Assembly (NCBI RefSeq): GCF_964656455.1
Contig: NC_135717.1
Coordinates: 139,142,308-139,206,307, forward strand
DNA from: Halichoerus grypus
Lineage: Eukaryota > Chordata > Mammalia > Carnivora > Phocidae
Direction: 5' to 3'
DNA: 64,000 nt
The position numbers were made by a program, and so were the translations under genes. The stretch's first letter is position 1, and each line of letters starts with the position of its first letter. The notes beneath the pieces were generated by a model, which had not been told where the DNA came from, did no database searches, and was given only the letters and a program-made list of their open reading frames with translations. This document shows positions 1 through 12,052 of the stretch, piece after piece.

Positions 1-113
1 GAAGCAGACTCCCTGCCGAGCAGGGAGCCCGATGCGGGACTCGATCCAGGGACTCCAGGATCATGACCTGAGCCGAAGGCAGTCGCTTAACCAACTGAGC
101 CACCCAGGCGCCC
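1..113 (-). mobile_element. CAN-SINE, cut by the left window edge
   Basis: Antisense copy of the carnivore tRNA-derived SINE. The tRNA-like head reads in reverse and ends in 'gagccacccaggcgccc' at 113. The tail side lies outside the window. It has the 'gactccaggatcatgacc' and 'cagtcgcttaaccaact' variants, the same as the copies at 6363, 12390, 34562, 54086 and 62076 (called type A here). Confidence 0.93.
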
Positions 114-740
114 TGCTTTTACTTCTGCTTGGAATTCTTTTTCCTCCAACATGCAGCAAGTATAAACCTCGGCTTACAAACTCAGATGGCAAGCAATAAA
201 ACAGTCTTTATTTTATAATTCCATTTAGTTTATATTTTAACCAATCTCCTGTCAGGCTGACAAAAAATTACTTTTGAGCCCTTTTTAGGGCCCTCTCAAA
301 CACTCAGCTGCCATGGTATCCAAACACCACGTAGGTCTAAGGCATTAGATATGGATCAGGGTGGCCAGGAGAATATACCTCTCAGACTACAAATTACAGG
401 GAGCATTACTGACCCAAAGCCCCTGCTGCTTGCTCTGAAAGCCACTGACACATTTACCCAAGCTTTCCAGGGGCTGCTCCCAGCCAGTGACAGAGTATAG
501 CAGGGATAGTCAGGCAGGCCTATTTCTGGAAGACATGGGATTTCTTTGGTGGCCAGATTTGGTTCACAGACTCCCCAACAGTCTTGTTGAACCATCCTTC
601 CATTGCATAGCAGCCTGAGGCACTGTCACTCCCAGCCTTCCTTTCCTCTTTCCTCATTGAGATCAGACTTGTATTACTATCTGAAGATTATCACAATCTT
701 TAAGGCTCCCTCCCTATTTTCTCTTATGTTTTCCTTAGTA
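114..740. other. Single-copy sequence, no gene recognised
   Basis: I see no splice-flanked coding segment and no repeat I can name. A 79-codon minus-strand frame at 356-595 has no recognisable protein similarity and is probably chance. The stretch at 400-620 is somewhat GC-richer and could be an old LTR or DNA transposon remnant. Confidence 0.5.
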
Positions 741-960
741 AAATGTTGGCATTTTTTTAAAAATTTTATTTATTTATTTGACAGAGAGAGACACAGCGAG
801 AGAGGGAACACAAGCAGGGGGAGTGGGGGGAGGGAGAAGCAGGCTTCCCGCCGAGCAGGGAGCCCGACGTGGGGCTTGATCCTGGGACCCTGGGACCATG
901 ACTCGAGCCGGAGGCAGACGCTTAATGACTGAGCCACCCAGGCACCCCAAATGTTGGCAT
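741..960 (-). mobile_element. CAN-SINE type B with 12-bp target-site duplication
   Basis: The body is 753-948 in reverse: A/T tail first, then a 'gacagagagagacacagcg' CT-rich block, then the tRNA-like head ending 'gccacccaggcacccc'. It is flanked by the perfect 12-bp duplication aaatgttggcat (741-752 and 949-960). The 'cagacgcttaatgactgagcc' and 'gggaacacaagcaggggg' variants define type B. Confidence 0.95.
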
Positions 961-1916
961 ATTTAATCCAGTTTAGGTGTCTGTTTCGAAGAAAACCCGT
1001 ACTAATATATATATGGGATTTGGTTATCAACACATCTCTTCCTACCAATGAGTACTAAGAGACATATCTCTCAGCGGACATGCTACCATGGCCCTTCAAA
1101 TCTGATGGCTTTTGTTGGTTCAGTCCATGATTCCAGTGCAAGAATCTTCTGAGAGGCTACCTCAGGTCTCTGTGCCTCCTTACCTTAGGAAGCTAAAACC
1201 TTTCTTAAGCCTTGTTAATGCCAAACTGCCCTTCCCAATACATCAAATGAGGCCAGCTACTATGAACTTATATTTTACTGGGGCAGAAAAATCAGACAAT
1301 AATGAAATGAAATTAATGAATGAGTGAGTAACTAAAATAGTTATAGCTAGTAATCAATCTTATGAAAGAAAAACAACAGTAGAGGTATACTAAAAATCAT
1401 TGGGTAATATTATATTGAAATCAAGAAGGGTTTATTGAGAAGGAGGTATTTTGTGTAAGATTTGAAGGAGAATTGATACTTATTTCTTAATATCTTCTGT
1501 TCAAGGTATAAAGGTAGAGTTTCAACTTAATATAATGTGGCAGAAAAACATTGAGCTTGAGGTCAGGAACCTATTTATAGCCAAGTCCTCTTTTCTAAGG
1601 ATCAGTAAAATCTTGAGCAAATAAATAAAACTGTTAGGGACTCCATTTTCTTATTGTTACTTAAACTAAGTGGTTTTTAAGATTTCTTCACCTTTAACTA
1701 AGTCAAGATCAATCGACTACCCAGCTATTGATCTAGAAAATTGATCTTGCCAGCTATCTATCTAAAACCATGGTATTTAACACCAGCCTTTATATTTTTC
1801 AGAGCATAATGCAGCAAGATCAGAGACCCTTGGATTAGAGTTGTGGTTTGCTTTCATTTTTAATGTTTGACCTTGGTACAAATTTTTAGCTTCCTTTTAC
1901 TATAAAATGAAAATAA
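961..1916. other. Single-copy AT-rich sequence
   Basis: No gene or named repeat is supported. The 71-codon plus frame at 1112-1327 has no recognisable domain and no splice context I trust. Confidence 0.5.
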
Positions 1917-2135
1917 TAGCTCTTTTTTTTTTTTTTAAGATTTTATTTATTTATTTATTTGAGAGAGAGAGAGAGAGAAACAGCATGAGAGGTAATAGGG
2001 TCAGAGGGAGAAGCAGGCTCCCCGCTGAGCCGGGAGCCCGATGTGGGACTTGATCCCAGGACTCTGGGATCATGACCTGAGCCAAAGGCAGTCGCTTAAC
2101 CAACTGAGCCACCCAGGCGCCCCTAGCTCTTTTTT
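1917..2135 (-). mobile_element. CAN-SINE with 12-bp duplication
   Basis: Antisense copy with body 1929-2123, flanked by tagctctttttt at 1917-1928 and 2124-2135. The head has the 'cagtcgcttaaccaactgagcc' variant, so it is close to type A, but the CT-rich block is more diverged. Confidence 0.93.
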
Positions 2136-2204
2136 ATATTGTCTGTGAGAGTGGAGATTATGTATGTACAACACCTAGCACAAATGAACTAGATGCAAAA
2201 TAAA

Positions 2205-2328
2205 CTGTTTATTTACCATTTTAGCTATTTTCAAGTTTACATTTCAGAGGCATTTAGTACATTTGCATTGCTGTACAACCGTCACCACCATCCATTTCTG
2301 CAGTCAATTTTAAAAATAATTTCTTCAA
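2205..2328 (-). mobile_element. L1M 3'-end fragment
   Basis: Antisense old L1 3' UTR. The 'ggcatttagtacattt' and 'gtacaaccgtcaccacc' motifs match the corresponding part of the better copy at 13450-13992. A CAN-SINE interrupts its right end. Confidence 0.65.
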
Positions 2329-2534
2329 GGGGCACCTGGGTGGCACAGTTGGTTAAGCACCCGAGTCTTGATTTCGTTCAGGTCATGATCTCAGGGTCAT
2401 GAGATCAAGCCCCATGTCGGGCTCCATGCTCAGTGCGGAGTCTGCTTAAGACTTTCTCTCCCTCAGCTCTTCCCCCCACCCTGCTCTCTCTCTCTCTCTT
2501 TCTCTCTAAAATAAATAAATAAACCTTTTAAAAA
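2329..2534 (+). mobile_element. CAN-SINE, older subtype
   Basis: Sense copy starting 'ggggcacctgggtggcac', followed by 'agtcttgatttcgttcagg', a long CT run and an aaataaataaa tail. The head carries the older 'gagtcttgattt' variant and a divergent B box. No clean target-site duplication was found. Confidence 0.92.
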
Positions 2535-2747
2535 ATGATTTCTGCAATTCTTTTTTTTTTTAGAGAGCATGTAGGTGGGGAGGAGGGGCAATGGGAGAGG
2601 GAGAGGATATTAAGCAGGCTCCACACCCAGTGCTAAGCCCACTCCGGGCTCGATTTCACCACCCTGAGATCAAGACATGAGCCAAAATCAAGAGTTGGAC
2701 GCTTAACTGACCGAGCCACCCAGGTGCCCCATGATTTCTGCAATTCT
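2535..2747 (-). mobile_element. CAN-SINE, older subtype, with 17-bp duplication
   Basis: The body is 2552-2730 in reverse, ending 'gagccacccaggtgcccc'. The duplication atgatttctgcaattct is perfect at 2535-2551 and 2731-2747. It lies tail-to-tail with the plus-strand SINE just left of it. Confidence 0.93.
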
Positions 2748-2819
2748 GACCATCTTCTATCCTCTATTATGTATTCAGTCTGCAGTTCTGACATCTTCTA
2801 TCCTCTAATATGTATTCAG
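2737..2819. repeat. Tandem duplication, about 41 bp x 2
   Basis: Copy one (2737-2778) and copy two (2779-2819) both run from tctgca to tattcag, with a few substitutions and one 1-bp length difference. The left end overlaps the target-site duplication of the neighbouring SINE. Confidence 0.8.
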
Positions 2820-3503
2820 GAAAAGTATGTTTTTCTCACTTTTTTAAAAGTTCACCAGGATACGTTTGATTTATTTAGTTTGAGGGGGTAAAATTGGTAT
2901 ATAACTTATACAAGTTTCAGGTATACAGCACTATAATTTGATACTTGTATATACTGCAAAGTGATGATCACCGTAAGTCTGTACCATCCATCACTGTAAA
3001 GTTGAGCCCATTTACCCATATCACTCACCTTCAATCCCCTTCCCCTCTGGTAATCACCAATCTGTTTTTTTTAATCTATATGTTTTTGTTTTTGTTTTAG
3101 ATTTCATATGTAAGTGAAATAATTCATTAAGGACTTTATTGACCTTTCTCTTATTTCATTTAGCATAATACCTTCAAGTTCCATCCATGTTGTTGCAAAT
3201 GGCAAGATTTCTTTCTTTTTTATGGTTGAGTAGTGTTTCATTGTGTGTCTGTCTGTCTATCTATCTCACATCTTCTTTATCCATTCATCCATCATTGGAC
3301 ACATTTTTTTCTATATCTTGGTTGTCATAATGCAATGAACATTAGGTGCACATACCTTTCAACTTACTATTTTGTATTCTTCATATAAATACCCAGAAGT
3401 GGAATAGCTGGATCATATGTTATTTCTATTTTAACTTTTTGAGAAACCTCCATACTGTTTTCCATAGTGGCTGCACCAATTTATGTTCCTACCAACAGTG
3501 TGT

Positions 3504-3738
3504 GAGGGTTTTCTTTTTTTTTTTTTTTAAGAAAGATTTATTTATTTATTTGAGAGGGAGAGAACGCTAGTGAGCATGAGTGGGGGAGGGGCAGAGGGAA
3601 AGAATCTCAAGCAGACTCCTCGCTGAGCATGGATCCCAAGGCAGGGCTCGATCTCACCACTCCAAGATCATGACCTGAGCCAAAATCAAGAGTTGGATGC
3701 TTAACTGACCGAGCCACCCAGGCACCCCGAGGGTTTCC
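3504..3738 (-). mobile_element. CAN-SINE inserted in L1 3' region
   Basis: Antisense body 3514-3728 with a diverged CT block and a head ending 'gagccacccaggcacccc'. The duplication gagggttttc/gagggtttcc (3504-3513, 3729-3738) is cut from L1 sequence, which continues on the far side. The SINE is therefore younger than the L1. Confidence 0.93.
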
Positions 3739-3906
3739 TTTTTTCCGCATCCTTGTCAACACTTGTTCTTTCTTGTCTTTTTGATAATAACAATTATAAC
3801 AGGTGTAATGTGATATCTCATTGTGGCTTTGATTTTCATTTCCCTGATAATTAATGATATTGAACATTTTTTCATGTACCTGTTGGCCAGCTGTATGTCC
3901 TCTTTG

Positions 3907-5537
3907 GAAAAAAAAATTTTTTTTTGAGGATTTTTGCACCTATGTTCATTAGGGATATTGGCATGTAATTTCTTTTTTTGTGGTGTCCATGTCTGGTTTT
4001 GGTATCAGGGTAAGGCTGGCCTTATAAAATGAATTTGGAATCATTCCCTTCTTTCAATTTTTTGGAAAAGTTTCAGAAGTTTAGGTATTAAATTTTTTAA
4101 TGTTTGGTAGGATTCACCAGTGAAGCTGTCTGTCCCTGAATGTCTGTTTGTTGGGAGGTTTTGATTACTGATTCAATCTCTTTGCTAGTAATTGGTCTGT
4201 TAAGATTTTCTATTTCTTCTTGATTTGGTCATGGTAGGTCATATGTTTCTAGTAATTTATCCATTCCTTAAGGTTGCCTTATTATTGGGATGCTAATTGT
4301 CATAGTATTCTCTTATGCTCCTTTGTATTTCTGTGGTATCAGTTGTTAACTTCTCCTCTTTCATTTCTGATTTTATTTATTTGAGCCCTCTCTTTTTTTC
4401 TCTTGGTTACCCTAGCTAAAGTTTTGTAAATTTCATTTATCTTTTTGATGAACCAGCTCTTAGTTTCATTAATTTTTTCCATTGTCTTTTTATTTCATTT
4501 ATTTTCACTCTGATTTTTACTATTTCCATCCTTCCACTAACTATGGGCTTATAATGTTCTTCTTTTTCTATGTGTTTTAGGTGTAGAGTTAGATTGTGTA
4601 TTTGATGTTGTGTCTTGAGGTAGGCCTGTATTGCTATAAACTTCTCTTTTAAAACAACTTTTGCTGCATCCCACAGATTTGAACTGTTGTATTTCTATTT
4701 TCATTTGTATCCAGGTATATATTTCTTTTTTTTTTTTATTATTTCTGTTTTGGCCCACTGGTTGTTCAGTAGCATGTTCTTTAACCTCCACATATTTGTG
4801 ATTTTTCTAGTTTTCTTCCTGTAATTGATTTCTTGTTTTATACCATTTTTGTAAAAAAAAGATGCTTGATATGATTTCAGTCCTTTTAGACTTGTTTTTT
4901 GACCTAACATGTGGTCTGTCTGGGAGAATGATTAATATGCACAAGAGAAGTATGTGTATTCTGCTTTTGGTTGGCATGTTTTATATATATCTATTAAGTC
5001 CATCTGTTCTAATGTGTTATTTAAGGCTGATGTTTCCTGATTGATTTTCTGCATGGATGATTTATCCGTTATTTAAGAGGGGTATTAGAGTTCCCTACTA
5101 TTACTGTATTGCTGTCAATTTCTCCTCTTAGATCTGTTAATATTCACTTTATATACTTAGGTCCTCCTATGTTGTATACATAAATATTTATGCATATTGG
5201 ATAATATGTATAATTAGATTAACTCCTCTCATTGGATTAACGTCTTTACCATTATGTAATGCTCTTCTTAGTCTTTTATTTCAGTCTGTGTTTTAAAATC
5301 TATTTTGTCTGATGTAAATATAAGTATAGCAACTTTCTTTTCATTTTCATTTGTATGGAATTTTTTTCCCCATCCTTTAAGTCTCTGTGTGTTCTTAGAT
5401 CTGAAGTGAGTCTCTCGTAAGCAACATATTGATAGGTCTTTTATTTTTTTAAATCCAGTTACTCTATGTTTTGTGATTGCAGAATTTAGTCTATTTATAT
5501 TTAAAGTAATTATTGATATGTATATACTGATCACCAT
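3907..5537 (-). pseudogene. L1 ORF2 remnant: endonuclease to RT part
   Basis: The best frame is 5268-5537 on the minus strand. It shows the APE-like endonuclease start of L1 ORF2 (SIITLNINRLNS at the N-terminus, then CCLRETHF and AILIFTSDKIDF). Leftwards the sequence follows the RT-coding part, but stops and frameshifts split it throughout. It cannot make a functional enzyme. Confidence 0.8.
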
Positions 5538-5989
5538 TTTGTTGATTGTTTTCTGCCTGTTTATGTTGTTCCTCTCTGTTCCTTTCTTCCCTTGCTCTTT
5601 TCCCTTGTGGTTTGGTGATTTTCTTTAGTGTTGTATTTAGATTTGTTTCTCATTCTCTTTTGTGTATCTACTGTAGATTTTTGGTTTGTGGTTACCATGA
5701 GGTTCACATATAACATCCTGTATATGTAACAGTCTGTTGTCAGTTCATAGCATTTTCAGTTTGAGTGCATTCTAAACTACATTTTTATCCCCCTGCAAGT
5801 GTTCTGTTTTTGATGTCATTATTTTACATCTTTTTATTTTGTGTATTCCTAAAGTAATTGTTTTAATTATATTTATTTTTACTGTTCTTGTCTTTTAACC
5901 CTCATGTTAGCTTTGTAAGTGGTTAATCCCCTACCTTTACTATATATTTGCATTTAACAGTGAGATTTTTATTTTTGTATGTTTTCTTG

Positions 5990-7100
5990 TTATTTGTTAG
6001 TTCCTTTCTTTTTAGCTTCATCAAGTCCCTCTAACATTTCTTGTAAGACCCGTTTAGTAGTGATGAATATCTTTAATTTTTGCTTGCCTGGAAAACTCTT
6101 TATCTTTTCTTCCACTATTAGTGATAATTTTGCTAGGTAGACTATTCTTAGTTGGAAGATTTTTCCTTTCAGCACTTTGAAGATATCATGCTACTCTCTT
6201 CTGGCCTGCAAAGTTTCTGCTGGGAAATCAGCTGATAGTCTTATGGGGGTTCCCTTGTGTGTAACAAGTTGTTCTTTCTCTTGCTGCTTTTAATATCCTC
6301 TCTTTAACTTTTGACATTTTAATGAAAACTGTCTTGGGATGGCTGTCTTTGGGTTCATCTTTTTTTTTTTTTTTTTTAAAGATTTTATTTATTTATTTGA
6401 GAGAGAGAGAGAGAACGAGAGAGAGGGGGGAGGGTCAGAGGGAGAAGCAGACTCCCCGCCGAGCAGGGAGCCCGATGCGGGACTCGATCCAGGGACTCCA
6501 GGATCATGACCTGAGCCGAAGGCAGTCGCTTAACCAACTGAGCCACCCAGGCGCCCTCTTTGGGTTCATCTTATTTGAAATTCTCTTTATTTCCTGGAGC
6601 TTGGTATCTGTTTCTTTTCCAAGTTAAGGAAGTTTTCAGCCATTATTTTTTCAAATAAGTTCTCTAGCCCGTTCTCTCACTTTTTGCCTTCTGGGACCCC
6701 TATAATGTGGATGTTTTTCTGCTTGATGTTGTCCCGCAGTTCCCTTAAGATACTTTTACTTTTTTAAAATTCTTTTTTCTTTCTGCTGCTCTGATTGGGT
6801 GATTTCCACTACCCTGTCTTCCAGGTTGCTGATCCATTCTTCTACTTTATCTATTCTCCTCTTTTATCTAATGTGTTGTTGAACCCCTCGTATATATATT
6901 TTTAGTTCAGCTATTATACTCTTCAGCTCTCTGACTTCTGTTTGGTACTTTCTTATGATTTACATTTCTTTGTTTAAGTTCTCACTTTGTTCATCCATTC
7001 TTCTCCTGAATTTGGTGAGCATCTTTATGATTATTACTTTGAACTCTTTATCAGGCTGGTTGCTCTTCTCTATTCCATTAAGATCTTTTCCTAAGGCTTG
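5990..7100 (-). pseudogene. L1 ORF1 remnant
   Basis: Read on the minus strand it contains the ORF1 coiled-coil end (an LED-V--ITQSEQQ-like string near 6775-6830), the RNA-binding core with an IKQ-NI-IIGVPE-like string near 6690-6750, and the C-terminal tail (5990-6175, with KSFPGKQKLK and LQEMLEGL). A CAN-SINE splits it at 6363-6556 and many stops interrupt it. Confidence 0.75.
6346..6572 (-). mobile_element. CAN-SINE type A inside L1 ORF1, 16-bp duplication
   Basis: Antisense body 6363-6556 with a long T run, near-consensus 'gagggtcagagggagaagc' and 'cagtcgcttaaccaactg' blocks. The duplication tctttgggttcatctt is perfect at 6346-6361 and 6557-6572. It looks young. Confidence 0.95.
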
Positions 7101-7990
7101 TTCTTTTTGTTAGGAACATTTTGCTCTGTGTCCTCATTTTGCTTGACTCTCTATATTTGTTTCTAGGTATTAGGTGAAACGCTATCTCTCCTAGTCAGTC
7201 TTAAAGGAGTGGATTTGTATAGATGAACCTTTTTGTGCAAACTTGCCCTAGCTTTTGGTTGATTCTTGGACCTTTGTGATTATCTAAATCTTGATGGGTC
7301 CCATTTGTTGAGGTTATTCCAAGACCTGTCAGTGTTCCAAAGGAAGGGGTCTCAGATAGTGCCTAGTTTCAGGCTAATTGTAGGCCAGATTCTCGGGAAG
7401 CAGCTTTTAAGATATGTAAATATAAACTGTCTAGTCAGCTGCAATTGTAAACCATGCTAACTTCCAGACCAGGAGTTCTGGAGGTGTGCCCTGAGTGAAA
7501 GTTGCAAAAATTGTGGCTTTGGATGTGTATAATAGCTCCCTTCTTGGAGGTATCATTGAGCTTTGGTGATGCCATAATAGGGCACTAATATGGTGTTTTC
7601 CTGCCCATGTTTTCTGGGGGCATCTCTGTAGCCTTGGGATGTGTGGCTAAACTGAACACTGCCCCTCAGGCTCCATGACAAGAAGATAGGCTCTTTTCAT
7701 AGGAAGCTGGAGTTGTGTTTCAATCTGCTGTTTATGCAGTGCACTGGAGGTAGTATCCTGCCAAGGGCTGTTTCTCTGATTATTTCAGACCTGTGGGTCC
7801 CTTAAATGCACCCCCACTCCTGGCCACCAGAGTCAGGCAGTCAAGAGGCATACCCTGTGTGGGTTGCTTTTGTCTACTGGCTGTGGCATTTTGAGGCTGG
7901 GTGCTCCCCAGCCTGACTACGGTGGGGCCTGCTGCCACTGTGGTGCATGGGGGCTGGGCACTTGGCTACCTAACTGCAGAATACAGACTT

Positions 7991-9290
7991 TTGATTACTG
8001 TACTATACAGTATCACAACTGTGTGTATATCTTAAATAAATATATATATATTTTAATTTATTTGTACTTACTAATTACAGTGCTGTTGCACTATTTGTTT
8101 GTTCCAGAATCTCAACATTAATCTCAGTGAATACTGGGAATCAATGTCAGAAAAAATTAATGACACAATGTGCTAACAGGTTTTGTTCTCACCATCACAT
8201 CCACTTGCTTTCTGAGAGGTATAACATGTCAAACTATGGGTGAATAGTAGTTTTATAATAATGGGCTTGTACTCTTGTGGAACATCAACAGTAGTGTCAT
8301 GAAATGGCTTTTGAGAACTTGAACTTGGCAACCATTCTGAAAATTCAATTTGGCTTGCTAAGTATAGAAATAGGCCAAAAGGGAAAAGGGTAACACAGGA
8401 AGGGACTGGCTGTATTTAAGGGTGGGCTTTAGAAATGAAACTGTTCCCAAAGCAGAAATGGAACATGGAACTCAACTCCCAAAGCTAATAAACTGAGGCA
8501 TTCACATCTACAGATCACACCAACTTCAGTTTGGCTATTGTTGTAGGAAAGTGTTTCCTACTATGGTGTAAAGTAAATGGGTCTTAGTGAATGTACAGTG
8601 GTCTGATATTCTTGGGGCTCATATTTTTATTGAAGGAATGTGAAAATATGATAGTTACCAAATACTTATAAAATAATGAGAGCTTTTGCACCCCTTCCCC
8701 CAAAGTCATTGGCTTAATATTAGCCTTAGTTTTCTAATATTTACTAAGAAAGAAAATAGGCATTTTTTTCACTTGGTTTTTAAGTATAATAGTAACTATG
8801 GTGTATAAACAATTTATAATTTTACTTAGAAATAATTATGTAACTGTACTTTTAAAATGTGAAATAAGAACATACTCTGACATCTGTTAAATTGGCCTAC
8901 ATATCTTGAGTTTATACCAGAATAAGTTGTGAAGAGTTAATTGAGGGAATATTTTTTAGACCCGCTTTTTAGTAAATACAGATTTCTAAGATGAAACACA
9001 TGAATAGAAAACCCCTCATTTATTTGTATGCTTTTTATGAAAGGTAGATGCCGGCAGTTATTAGATTTTTTCTTTACTCTTAAGTCCCTTTATTTATCTA
9101 GGATGGTCCTCCTCATTTTTTAGAACATTATGATTATTCAGTTTATTCTATAATTTTGTTAAAGAGGTAATCAGCAAAAAACATGACAGCCATCTTTTCT
9201 CACCGACCCGATACCGTTTTTACTTTGAATATTAGAGCATTAGAGTACCTGAGCATTAGAGTCTGAAAAAAAATTATTTTTCAGTCCAGA
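7991..9290. other. Single-copy AT-rich sequence
   Basis: No gene recognised. A short TA-rich run lies near 8037-8060. The frame at 7864-8121 begins in the L1 5' part and is not a gene. Confidence 0.5.
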
Positions 9291-9465
9291 TTCTAATCAA
9301 GACTAATCTTGAGTACAACACTTAATCCCACAGGATCTTAGTTCCAAACAACAACAACAAATGGATATATCCCTCTCAGAGTGTGGTGGTGAGGATTCAA
9401 TGAACTAAGTACATGAAAGCAACCTGGCAGAGTGGCTGTCACATAGACATTAGTCAATTCCTTTC
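9291..9465 (+). mobile_element. MIR element
   Basis: Sense MIR: the 3' half reads 'gtggtgaggattcaatga', then 'tgaaagcaacctggcagag' and 'ctgtcacatagacattag', matching the ancient MIR SINE. The tRNA-like head is poorly preserved. Confidence 0.75.
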
Positions 9466-9665
9466 TCCCAATTATATGATCATGTAACATACTGTATATG
9501 TCATTTCTGTCATCACATAGCATACATCACATAGTTTTGTGAACAAAACTAAACCTTGATTGAAAGTGGTGTTGGATATGTTATTGATCTTAAATTATTA
9601 CATGAATTTTAATTTTCTCTCCTATTTTCCAAATCCACAGTCTCACCATTTCTTTGTATGTCTCT

Positions 9666-9698
9666 CATACATACATACATACATACATACATACATAC
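9666..9698 (+). repeat. (CATA)n microsatellite
   Basis: About eight uninterrupted cata units. It lies in single-copy sequence and is a likely length polymorphism. Confidence 0.95.
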
Positions 9699-9699
9699 C

Positions 9700-11800
9700 T
9701 CCAGAGGGTGAGAGGGATATTTGTTTTTTCCATGATTTCAGAATCTCTGGAAATTTCTGTCTTGATAGTGTGTGCTTAGAGTACTGATTTTCAGAGACTT
9801 AGAAAGCATTTGTATGTTTTTTTCCCATTCTTTGTTTAGTGAATAAAAATTAAACTTGGAATATGTTTTATACTAAAGCTCTAAAAAAATAATGTGTTCC
9901 ATACAAAATTGGAAAACATAGTGTATAAAAGTTAAATTTACTTTCTTGGGTTTTGTTCTTACTAATACAACTCGGTGTACTTATTGTAACTTGCTCCGTA
10001 AGACTTCAGGTTATTACCTGGAAGAACTGAGTCCTGCCCCTGATGTCCTAGAATTACTCCATTCTCCAGCCTTTTGTGTGTAACACCCTTACCATATCAG
10101 AGACTTTCATCTTCCCTTTTAAATGATTTCTAAATGAAAATGTCCTTGTTTTAGCTTCCTTTTCAGTTAGTAAGTTACTGAGTGAGAGATGTCATGTCTT
10201 CGGTCTCTCACTCTTTATAGCACTTTTCCTTATAGTTGCTGCTAAGTGGATATTTGATAAATGAGTGAGTGAATTGATGGCTGATCATTTAGTCTCTCAG
10301 GGGCCCCATTTTGAACATCCTTGAATTGTACATATAAGATACAAAAGTGGCCTATACCACTATTTAAAATACTCCCATCTTTTAAAAGAAGCCTTTGTCC
10401 TTAAAGTGTTTGCATAAATATAAGAATATGGGAAAGGATTCTTGCCCAGAGGGCTTGGGATAGATTTTGATGCTACCTATGTCACCTTTTTATTCTCTTC
10501 TCTCTTTGCCCAACTTAGCCGAGATGTTCAGCAGTTACTGGACAGGAATCAGCTAAAAAGACCTGCATAACTTTTTATAGTAAATGTAATCAATCTTCCC
10601 ACAATAATTGACTCTAGAAAATGAAACATAGGAGATTTGAGAAGTTAAGTGTATCATGAATTTTATATTACATTAACTGTGTGGTTTACATTTATAGCTC
10701 ACTCACTGTTATCTGTGATTTTTTAGGAAGGAAATAAGGAAAAAGAAGAAATGTGTTTGCTATTATTCTCAGGTATTCAAAAGGAAAACAGAACCCTTCT
10801 CTGAGAAATTCAAATAATTAGTTTCTAGAAATGGATACTAGGGTAATGTAAATGTGCTTGAAGTAAACTATGTTAATGAAGCCTAAAAGAACTTTAAAAA
10901 CTACATTCTTTTTATGCACTTAATACTTGAAAATTCCTTAAAATCATTTAAAAGGGTACATTTATTATATAACATCCTATGTTCAATGACATTTTAATAG
11001 CAAATATCACACTGCCTAGCTTTCTTTCTTGCTATATTTTTTTGTTTTAGCCAGTGAACCTGAGGAATTAGTTACTATCTTTCTTGACTTTTTTAGTTAT
11101 GAAAAAATTCAGAATAAAAAATACTTTGTTGATGTGAGTTGTTTATTCTTTATGTTTGAACTCTGTCATTTAAATTGGGTTAAATAGCTAATTTCCATTT
11201 CACAGCAAAACCACTGTTGTGTGGCTTTTTCCACGGTGAATTACAAATCATTTTGGCTTTAATGTTTGGCAGATATGTACTTGGTTTTTGTATCAGATCT
11301 GCCTCTGGTTGGGTTCCTGGTTGCTCCAATGAACAAAAATTGAATTGCCAAATATTTTTATTGGCTTATCACCTTTGCTGTTGTAAAAATATTAAATCAA
11401 GGATCTATTAAAACCAGATTCTCAAATGCCTGACTATTCAAACTGTTCTGCTCAAGATTGATCTGGGTTGTGCCTTCTTTTTCAGTTTAATTTCTATTTC
11501 CGTTGGTTTGTTTTCTGAATTTCTTAGTCATTTTACACATTTTTATATATAAGGTATGTGTTTTTATGCCAATTAATAATCTGATCTGTTCTCAGTGAAT
11601 AAGTGATTGGTTTAAAATGATATTACATGATTGCATTAATAGACTGATGACTGTTTTAGAATGAGAAAATATTTTAAAATTTGGGACAGTCTTGCAGATC
11701 AACAAGGGTTTGAACAGATTTTCTTTTCCAGGCTTAAATAGTTTTTAGAAATAATTAAAGTAGAACTAAGGAATTTCAGGCACAATGTGAGCAAATGCAT
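9700..11800. other. Single-copy sequence, no gene recognised
   Basis: I see no coding exon. The part near 10165-10275 ends in 'gataaatgagtgagtgaa' and may be a worn L2 or MIR tail. The rest is AT-rich unique sequence. Confidence 0.5.
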
Positions 11801-11806
11801 TTCTTA

Positions 11807-12052
11807 AAAATGTTTTATTCTTGGGGCACTTGGGTGGCTCAGTTGGTTGAGTGTTCAACTCTTGATTTTGGCTCAGGTCATGCTCTCAGGGTCGTGGGAT
11901 TGAGCCCTGCATTGGGCTTTGTGCCTACTGGGGAGTCTGCTCTAGATTCTCTCTCCCCTCCTCCCTATGCCCCTCCCCACTGCACTATCTCTTTCTGTCT
12001 CTCTCTCTCTAAAATAAATAAATAAATCTTTTAAAAAATGTTTTAATTCTTT
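11807..12052 (+). mobile_element. CAN-SINE, older subtype
   Basis: Sense body about 11823-12034: head 'ggggcacttgggtggctc' with the 'caactcttgattttggctc' variant, CT-rich block and aaataaataaat tail. Flanking aaaatgttttattctt and aaaatgttttaattctt form an imperfect duplication with one inserted base. Confidence 0.93.

Larger units (their letters stand above)
2866..7990 (-). mobile_element. Old L1, internally deleted, with two CAN-SINEs inside
   Basis: The window reads this L1 backwards: 3' UTR and ORF2 C-terminal part (2866-3906), then a jump to the ORF2 reverse-transcriptase region and on to the endonuclease N-terminus (about 3907-5537), the ORF1-ORF2 intergenic part (5538-5990), ORF1 (about 5990-7100) and a GC-richer 5' part (to about 7990). 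Segments between RT and the C-terminus are missing. The 2866-3906 part could also be a separate insertion beside the longer piece. All frames are broken. Confidence 0.8.

Noticed and set aside
1..113. Possible tRNA gene in the SINE heads
   Set aside because: The heads derive from a tRNA but lack a foldable full tRNA and are followed by the SINE CT block and A tail; they are retrotransposons.
603..1048. Overlapping frames on both strands of about 90-110 codons
   Set aside because: They run across the CAN-SINE at 753-948; the SINE antisense frame makes strings such as AWVAQSLSV that recur at every SINE copy.
9666..9698. Regular spacing that might suggest a CRISPR-like array
   Set aside because: Pure tetranucleotide microsatellite without spacers; the genome is mammalian.
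11795..12025. Plus frame with 'GTWVAQLVECSTLDFGSGH'
   Set aside because: Conceptual translation of a CAN-SINE; similar strings occur at 2193, 3607, 34539, 39063, 55288 and 62063.
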